Positions 41,311 to 46,383 of a stretch of DNA of 46,383 nt are shown one piece after another. Where the stretch lies: NCBI RefSeq assembly GCF_003984645.1, contig NZ_RWKI01000026.1:1-46383 (forward strand). The letters are read 5' to 3'. The stretch's first letter is position 1; each line of letters begins with the position of its first letter. The translations under genes were made by a program, and so were the position numbers. Source of the stretch: Variovorax sp. MHTC-1. GTDB taxonomy: Bacteria; Pseudomonadota; Gammaproteobacteria; Burkholderiales; Burkholderiaceae_C. The notes beneath the pieces were generated by a model. It worked only from the letters and a program-made list of their open reading frames with translations, was not told the origin of the DNA and did no database searches.

Positions 41311-42275
41311 CGGTGGATGGCAGTGTGCGGCAGCTCGGCGCCGCGCGCGTGGCCGCGGTACATGCCCTCGGTGTTGAAAGGCAGGCACACGTTGCCGGCC
41401 CGGTCGATCGCGATCAGGCCGCCGCTGCCGCCGATGGCGGGCACGGCCTGCATGATCACGGCGTGCGCGGCCTGCGCCAGCGACTGGCCGGCATAGCGCA
41501 TGCGCGCACAGACGTCGTAGGCCGCGGCGGTGCGGATGAACATTTCGCCGCTGCCGGTGCAGGACACGGCGGCGCGCTTGTCGTCGGCATAGGTGCCGGC
41601 GCCGATCAGCGGCGAGTCGCCGACGCGGCCGACGCGCTTGTTGGTCATGCCGCCGGTGGAGGTCGCGGCCGCCAGGTGGCCATGCCGGTCGAGCGCGACG
41701 GCGCCGACGGTGCCGAACTTGTCGGTCTCGTCCAGCGGCGCGGTGGACAGCGCCGCTGCGCGTGCCGCGCCGTCGTGGTCGAGCGCGATACGGCCTTCGG
41801 CGCGCGCGCGACACAACTGCTCGCGTCGCGCCTCGGTGGAGAAGTACTCCGGTTCGACCATCTGCAGCCCGCGCTCGCGCGCGAAGGCCTCGGCGCCGGC
41901 ACCGGCCAGCAGCACGTGGGCGCCGTCCTCCATCAGCGCGCGTGCGGCGTGCACCGGGTGGCGGATGCGGCTGACGCCCGCCACGGCGCCGGCGCGCAGC
42001 TCGGCGCCGTCCATCACGGCGGCGTCGAGCTCGTGCGTTTCGGCACCTGTGAAGACCGCGCCATGGCCGGCGTTGAACAGCGGGCAGTCCTCCAGCATCT
42101 CGACCGCCAGGCAGACCGCGTCCAGCGCGCTGGCGCCGCGCAGCAGCAGCGCCTGGCCGGCCAGCACGATGGTGCGCAGCGCGTCGTGGTAGGCCGCGGC
42201 CGCGCCCGCGTCCAGCGCCGCCGCGCTGATGGTGCCCGCGCCGCCGTGGATCGCAATGACCGGTGTGGTTCTCAT
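41307..42275 (-). CDS. iaaA: Isoaspartyl peptidase / L-asparaginase, type III
   Basis: This 322-residue Ntn-hydrolase cleaves isoaspartyl dipeptides and L-asparagine. It self-cleaves before the nucleophile Thr189 (LDETDKFGTVGAVA). The alpha part shows VIAIHGGAGTI and LFNAGHGAVFTGAETHELDA. The beta part has ATSTGGMTNKRVGRVGDSPL and GSGEMFIR. E. coli iaaA sits next to gsiABCD in the same way. Coupled to its neighbours by ATGA overlaps on both sides. Confidence 0.95.
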
Positions 42276-43228
42276 CGTGCCTTCTTCTTTCTTCTCGGTG
42301 CGCGCGGCGCCTGCGCGGGTTGGTTCTTTTCGGCGTTGGGGGCTCGCAGTCCCTGCGCGCCGTGCAGCCAGGGCATGACCGAGTGGACGATCTTGCCGGC
42401 GGCCTGGAACGCGCCCGGCGCGCGCAGAGCCACGGCGCTGGTCAGCGCCTCGATCAGCGCCAGCACGCTGGTCTCGCAGTTGGGGCGGTAGCGGGTCTCG
42501 GTCTGCGCATAGAGCACCACGTCGGCCAGCGGCGCCAGCGGCGAGCTGGGCCGGTCGGTGAGGGCCAGCACGCCGACACCCTGGCCGCGGGCGATGCCGG
42601 TCAGCGCGATGGTGTCGGTCAGGTAGCGCGGGAAGCTCAGCGCCACCAGCAGATCGGGCGCTCCGCCGCGCGACAGCGCGCGCGCGCCGTGCGTCACGCC
42701 GCTCACCGAGGGCAGCAGCCGCACGTCGGCGCAGTAGGTGTCCAGGCCATGTTGCAGCAGACCGGAAAGCCAGGCGCTGGCGCCGAAGCCGACGATGTAG
42801 ATGGTGCGTGCCTCGAGGATGCGCGCCACCGCCGCCTCGCAGGAGGCCGGGTCGAGCGCCTGGCGGATGGCCTCGATGTTGCCCCGGCTTTCCTCCAGCG
42901 CGGCGGCAAAGACCTCGGCCACCGTCGAGGGCTGCGCGAGGCTGCCGCGCAGCCGCTCGACCGGCGCCAGCAGGGGCTCGAAACCGCGGACCAGTTCGGC
43001 GCGGAAATTCGCATAGCCGTCGAAGCCCAGGGCGCGTGCGAACCGGTTGGCGGTGGCCACCGACACGCCGGCCGCCATCGCCAGCTCGTCGATCGGCAGC
43101 GTCGCGACCTGCAGGGGACGCTCCAGTACGTAGTCGGCCACCTGGCGGTGCGAGCGCGTCAGCTGCGGCAGGGCCTGCGCGATGCGCTGCGCCACGGTGG
43201 TCGCGGAAGTCGCGGAAGAGGCAAGCAT
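42272..43228 (-). CDS. MurR/RpiR family transcriptional regulator
   Basis: This 318-residue regulator has an N-terminal RpiR helix-turn-helix (LTRSHRQVADYVLE, then ELAMAAGVSVATANRFARAL) and a C-terminal SIS domain (TIYIVGFGASAWLSGLLQHG, DLLVALSFPRYLTDTI, GVLALTDRPSSPLAPLADVV). SIS domains in this family bind sugar phosphates, but here the operon is for peptides. A basic tail (RAPRRKKKAR) ends the protein. It is the first gene of the operon and probably controls it, with a GAAAATTTTC palindrome 67 bp upstream as candidate site. Confidence 0.92.
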   Translation of the reverse strand: MLASSATSATTVAQRIAQALPQLTRSHRQVADYVLERPLQVATLPIDELAMAAGVSVATANRFARALGFDGYANFRAELVRGFEPLLAPVERLRGSLAQPSTVAEVFAAALEESRGNIEAIRQALDPASCEAAVARILEARTIYIVGFGASAWLSGLLQHGLDTYCADVRLLPSVSGVTHGARALSRGGAPDLLVALSFPRYLTDTIALTGIARGQGVGVLALTDRPSSPLAPLADVVLYAQTETRYRPNCETSVLALIEALTSAVALRAPGAFQAAGKIVHSVMPWLHGAQGLRAPNAEKNQPAQAPRAPRRKKKAR

Positions 43229-43264
43229 TCGGTTCGGGCTCGCCCCTTCAAGGTGCGAAAGATG

Positions 43265-43304
43265 AAAAGAAAATTACAAAGTGGTGCAGGGAAAGAAAAT
43301 TTTC
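43265..43304. promoter_or_regulatory. AT-rich operator candidate of the peptide operon
   Basis: AAAAGAAAATT (43265-43275) is repeated as GAAAGAAAATTTTC (43291-43304), which includes the perfect palindrome GAAAATTTTC at 43295-43304. The pair lies 37-76 bp upstream of the RpiR gene start, in the most AT-rich patch of the region. GAAA/TTTC palindromes are common RpiR-type sites. The rest of the 43229-43442 gap shows no gene. Confidence 0.4.
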
Positions 43305-43442
43305 GATCATTGGCCCAGGTTTAGCAAGTCATGGGCCAGTGGGTTTTCACCAAGGGACCACGCCGCGCCTTGCCGTTAAAGGCGGTCGTGGCAAGCCGCG
43401 TCGTGCGCGTGAGCAGCGAGTGCGCGAACCTCGCGCTGTGCC

Positions 43443-44726
43443 TCACTGCGACTTCAGGTACTGGGCGAGATCTGCGATCTCCTGCGGAGTGAGGCCCAGC
43501 GACCGCCTGGTGTTGTAGGTGGCTGCAACATCCTCGAGCGTGGCGGCCGACCCGTCGTGGAAGTAGGGCGCGTGCTGCCAGGCGCCTCGCAGGGGCGAGG
43601 TGCGGTACATCCTGGTCGCCGAACGGGAAGCGTAGCTCGGTGTTTCCGGTTCCGCCATCGAGTCGCCGGGAGGATGCAGCGTCGAGTTGGCGTCCGTGAA
43701 GAGGGCGCCGCTGTGGCAGCTCGCACACTTTCCTGCGCCGTCGAAGACCACCTTGCCCCGCGCGGCTGCAGCGGCGTCGAAACTGCCCGCCGGTGCAGCC
43801 GGAGCCTTCAAGGACAACTGATACGCCTGCAACGCGGGCAGCTTGCTCGTGACCAGGTCCGTGGTGCCGTTGGTGATGTTCAGATTCAGCCGCGGCTCGG
43901 AGAAACTTCCCTGGCCGCCCATCTGGGTCACGGCCACATACCGGTTCCAGTAGGCGACTTCAGCGCCGTCGCCGGTGAAAGTGATGCTGTGAATGCCCTC
44001 CAGTCCATAGGCCGGCGGGATGACCACCGGCTTGTTGAGGCCGTCGATGTTGAACCGCGGGTCGTACTTGCCTTTGCCCCAGGAGAGATAGACGGCCTTC
44101 CTGGCCGCGTCCACCGCCGGCGAAAGCGCGATGATCGCGCCGGGATTCAGGTCCCGATTGGCCCAGCCATCGAGCCGCTTGCCGATGCCCGGCGCAAAAG
44201 AATCGTCGACGGTCGAGTGGCAGAGGGCGCAGGTGACGCCGACGCGGGTCAGCGCATCCTTGCCGCCGACCGTCTGCACCGTGCCCTTGAGCCCGACCAC
44301 AGCGTCCAGCTTCAGCAATGCGACGGTCGTGTCGGGGCTCTTGAGATCGATGCTTCCGTCCTGGATGCCCTTCGCCACGGCCGGCGGCAGTGCCTCGGCG
44401 TCGACCTTCAGTCCGACCGCCAGCGCGGCCACGGGACTGATCGCGGCGCTGATGACCTCATGCATGCGCAGCGTGTCGGTCCAATGGGCCTCGTCGCCGA
44501 AGGTGTCGAAGCGGAAGATCTGCTTGCCCTGTGCGACGAGAGCGGCTTGCTCGGCTGTGGGACCTCCGGCGCCACCCGCACCGACGCCTCCGCCGCCCCC
44601 GCCGCCGCCGCACGCGACAGCCAGGGCGGCTGCGATCGCAGTCGTGGTCGCGATCAGCGCGGTTCGTGCGCCGGCCTGGGTTTCGAATCCGCTCGCTTGC
44701 AGCCATTCACGATGAGACGTGGTCAT
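43443..44726 (-). CDS. Dihaem cytochrome c lipoprotein
   Basis: This 427-residue protein has an N-terminal signal ending in a lipobox-like ALAVAC (Cys39) and a glycine-rich spacer (residues 40-55), so it is probably membrane-anchored and exported. Two haem sites are CALCH (166-170) and CASCH (334-338). The second half, with LFTD...SYASRSATRMYRTSPLRGAW, HAPYFHDGSAATLEDV and the C-terminal ADLAQYLKS, resembles MauG and cytochrome c peroxidases. The RBS AAGGAG precedes the ATG at 44726. It lies 34 bp after the ECF sigma gene and may be its target. Confidence 0.88.
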   Translation of the reverse strand: MTTSHREWLQASGFETQAGARTALIATTTAIAAALAVACGGGGGGGGVGAGGAGGPTAEQAALVAQGKQIFRFDTFGDEAHWTDTLRMHEVISAAISPVAALAVGLKVDAEALPPAVAKGIQDGSIDLKSPDTTVALLKLDAVVGLKGTVQTVGGKDALTRVGVTCALCHSTVDDSFAPGIGKRLDGWANRDLNPGAIIALSPAVDAARKAVYLSWGKGKYDPRFNIDGLNKPVVIPPAYGLEGIHSITFTGDGAEVAYWNRYVAVTQMGGQGSFSEPRLNLNITNGTTDLVTSKLPALQAYQLSLKAPAAPAGSFDAAAAARGKVVFDGAGKCASCHSGALFTDANSTLHPPGDSMAEPETPSYASRSATRMYRTSPLRGAWQHAPYFHDGSAATLEDVAATYNTRRSLGLTPQEIADLAQYLKSQ

Positions 44727-44760
44727 GTGGAGCTCCTTTCGCAGCACCCGTGTGGGGGAT

Positions 44761-45465
44761 TCAGCGCGCAGCGCCGGCCTGGCCGATGGCAGCCATGACG
44801 CGCGCGATGATGGCGTCGCAGCGGGCGCCGGCAAAGGCGAATGCATCGCTCAAGGCGACATCGACTTCGCGCGACAGCGACTCGCGCAGCAGTCCGCGGG
44901 CGCGAAAGAAGCGGCTGCGCACAGTCGCTTCGGGAATCGCCAGCGCAGCCGCCACTTCCTCGATGCTCATGTCTTCCACGGCACGCAGCACGAACACGGT
45001 GCGAAACGCTTCGGGCAAGGCATCGATGCCGGCCTCGATCAGGCGACGCGTTTCCCCGCGCATGGCCACGCGCTCGGGCTGTTCGCCGGCGTCCGCGTGC
45101 ATCCACGTTTCTCCTTGCGCTGCGCACAGATCCATGGCGGCGTCGAGCGGGACCACCTGGGCGCCGGCGCCGCGGCGCAGCCGCCCCAGTGCCTCGTTGA
45201 CCACGATGCGCACCAGCCAGGTGGACAGGCGCGCCTCCGCGCGGAAGGCGGGGAGTGAGCGCCAGGCGCGCAGGTAGGCCTCCTGCAGCGCATCCTGCGT
45301 CTCTTCGTCGTTCTTCAAAATGCTGCGGCCGGTGCGAAACAGCAGGCGGTTGTGCTTGCGCATGATCTGCTGGAAGGCATCGATGTCGCCACGCGCAGCG
45401 CGAGCGGCCAGTTCTGCATCGGAGGCAGGGGTCGCTGCGGCGTTGGCGGATGGAGGTGACGGCAT
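44761..45465 (-). CDS. ECF-type RNA polymerase sigma factor
   Basis: This 234-residue sigma-70 family protein has region 2 (DAFQQIMRKHNRLLFRTGRS, then EETQDALQEAYLRAWRSL) and region 4 (LPEAFRTVFVLRAVEDMSIE, then LAIPEATVRSRFFRARGLL). A C-terminal extension follows with the motif AFAFAGARCDAIIARV, a feature of one ECF group. No anti-sigma gene is adjacent. It shares an operon with the dihaem cytochrome gene and is divergent from a methyltransferase gene. Start ATG at 45465; longer frames into the upstream gene are rejected. Confidence 0.92.
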   Translation of the reverse strand: MPSPPSANAAATPASDAELAARAARGDIDAFQQIMRKHNRLLFRTGRSILKNDEETQDALQEAYLRAWRSLPAFRAEARLSTWLVRIVVNEALGRLRRGAGAQVVPLDAAMDLCAAQGETWMHADAGEQPERVAMRGETRRLIEAGIDALPEAFRTVFVLRAVEDMSIEEVAAALAIPEATVRSRFFRARGLLRESLSREVDVALSDAFAFAGARCDAIIARVMAAIGQAGAAR

Positions 45466-45504
45466 GTCGGGCCTTGTGCTATTGGATGCGGCAGAGGACC
45501 GTGC

Positions 45505-45533
45505 TGTTCCCGCCTGCCGCCTTTGCCGGAACA
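45505..45533. promoter_or_regulatory. Divergent GGAACA elements between sigma and methyltransferase genes
   Basis: TGTTCC (45505-45510) and GGAACA (45528-45533) form a dyad with a 17-bp spacer. Read outward, each is a GGAAC-type -35 element as ECF sigma factors use, one towards the sigma gene and one towards the methyltransferase gene. Clear -10 elements are not seen, so an ordinary operator dyad is the alternative. Confidence 0.35.
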
Positions 45534-45588
45534 AGTCCAGCGAGGCGGACAATCCCTTTCTCGGGACATCTCCTGAAGGAGCGCAGTC

Positions 45589-46383
45589 ATGGCCGATCGA
45601 AAGGACACCTGGGCAGCCGGCGATCTCTACGAGCCCTATGTGGGGCGCTGGAGCCGAAGGGTGGCGGCCGAACTCCTGGCCTGGCTCCGGGTGCCGGCGC
45701 AATCGGCATGGCTGGACGTCGGCTGCGGCACCGGTGCCGTCGCGCAGACCATCCTGGAACACGCGCAGCCGGCGTCGCTGCTCGGCATCGATGCCTCCGA
45801 AGGCTTCGTCGATCACGCGCGGCGCCGCATACCGGATCCGCGTGCGTCCTTCGAGGTCGGCGACGCGCAAAGCCTGCCGGTCGAGGCGGGGCGCTTCGAT
45901 GCCGCGGTCGCCGCGCTGGTGCTGAACTTCGTTCCCGAGCCCGGGCGCGCGGTCGCCGAAATGGCCCGTGCGGTCAAGCCGGGCGGGACGGTGGCCGCCT
46001 ACGTGTGGGACTACGCCGGCGGGATGGAACTCATGCGCCGCTTCTGGGACGCGGCCGTGGCGCTGAATCCGGCGGCCACGGAACTCGACGAAGGACTGCG
46101 ATTTCCGCTGTGTCGGCCGGCGCCGCTCGAAGCGCTGTTCGTCCAGGCCGGATTGCGTGCCGTCGAAGTGCGGCCGCTCGATATCGCGACGCCGTTTCGC
46201 GACTTCGACGACTACTGGACGCCGTTCCTGGGCGGGCAAGGACCGGCGCCCGGCTATGCGATGGCCTTGAACGAGACAGATCGATCGAAGCTGCGCGAAC
46301 GCCTCAGCGCCACATTGCCGCGCCGGCCCGATGGCGCGATCGAGCTGAATGCGCGCGCCTGGGCGGTGCGCGGGCTCGCCGCT
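45589..46383 (+). CDS. Class I SAM-dependent methyltransferase (paralogue 2), stop codon outside window
   Basis: The visible 265 residues probably form the complete protein, since the paralogue at 32366-33166 ends at the equivalent ARAWAVRG(I/L)AA; only the stop codon lies beyond the edge. SAM motif I is WLDVGCGTGAV. The two proteins are roughly 70% identical by eye along the full length, with the same DFDDYWTPFLGGQG block. GAAGGAGCGCAGTC precedes the ATG, closely like the leader of the paralogue (AAAGGAGCGGAG). It is divergent from the ECF sigma gene and may be part of its regulon. Confidence 0.88.
   Translation, partial: MADRKDTWAAGDLYEPYVGRWSRRVAAELLAWLRVPAQSAWLDVGCGTGAVAQTILEHAQPASLLGIDASEGFVDHARRRIPDPRASFEVGDAQSLPVEAGRFDAAVAALVLNFVPEPGRAVAEMARAVKPGGTVAAYVWDYAGGMELMRRFWDAAVALNPAATELDEGLRFPLCRPAPLEALFVQAGLRAVEVRPLDIATPFRDFDDYWTPFLGGQGPAPGYAMALNETDRSKLRERLSATLPRRPDGAIELNARAWAVRGLAA

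Noticed and set aside
44727..44846. Longer N-terminus for the dihaem cytochrome (start at 44846)
   Set aside because: It overlaps the sigma factor gene. The ATG at 44726 has a strong AAGGAG and is followed by a sensible lipoprotein signal.
45466..46239. Longer N-terminus for the ECF sigma factor, reading through the methyltransferase
   Set aside because: It is antisense to the methyltransferase gene. Region 2 follows soon after the ATG at 45465.

Overview
The window is a 46.4-kb stretch of high-GC DNA (about two thirds G+C by eye) from a chromosome that looks like a Variovorax-type comamonad (Betaproteobacteria). Pointers are LysR-controlled aromatic catabolism, a lone Bug-type solute receptor, a DUF1841 protein, many ATGA start/stop overlaps and REP-like repeats of a kind I associate with that group. 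The assignment is by gene content and style only. I see no rRNA, tRNA, CRISPR array, transposase or integrase.

Region 1 (1-4.1 kb): the 5' end of an unidentified gene, then a minus-strand MoxR AAA+ ATPase / small membrane protein / GNAT acetyltransferase / CoxE-like VWA operon, and a divergent periplasmic dihaem cytochrome c4 with a clear terminator. Region 2 (4.1-6.9 kb): protocatechuate 3,4-dioxygenase (pcaHG) with the divergent regulator pcaQ, and a DUF1841 gene. Region 3 (6.9-15.3 kb): a signalling and redox block. It holds a zinc-ribbon/adenylate cyclase/AAA/TPR protein, a peroxiredoxin-like protein, a receiver-cyclase fusion, a histidine kinase with a single-domain response regulator, an exported superoxide-reductase-like protein lacking its cysteine ligand, and a cupredoxin.

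Region 4 (15.4-29.6 kb) is the centrepiece: a LysR regulator followed by a 12-gene operon for hydroquinone-type ring cleavage. It encodes a two-subunit hydroquinone 1,2-dioxygenase, a 4-hydroxymuconic semialdehyde dehydrogenase candidate and a maleylacetate reductase. Interleaved are a Tat-exported flavoprotein of the 3-ketosteroid-dehydrogenase type, a c-type cytochrome and an NTF2/ketosteroid-isomerase-fold protein. Two uptake systems follow: a Bug receptor and a complete Liv-type ABC importer. The pathway would end at beta-ketoadipate, where protocatechuate catabolism also ends. No known hydroquinone-forming monooxygenase or esterase is present, so the exported flavoprotein module is a candidate for a new entry step (inference).

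Region 5 (29.6-33.9 kb): a second LysR gene, a phosphinothricin-type acetyltransferase, an MFS exporter, a methyltransferase and two small unknown proteins. Region 6 (33.9-43.2 kb) is an eight-gene minus-strand peptide operon: RpiR regulator, isoaspartyl peptidase, GsiABCD importer, P1-family aminopeptidase and M55 D-aminopeptidase. All three enzymes belong to families that cleave unusual peptides. Region 7 (43.4 kb to the end): a dihaem cytochrome lipoprotein downstream of an ECF sigma factor, and a divergent methyltransferase that is a close paralogue of the one in region 5.

Repeats are a second theme. Five copies of a roughly 90-99-bp REP-like element lie inside the two ABC-transporter operons, each directly after a gene that ends at it. 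A second inverted repeat lies between the two Liv-type ATPase genes, and a 184-bp nested palindrome lies between the LysR gene and the hydroquinone operon.
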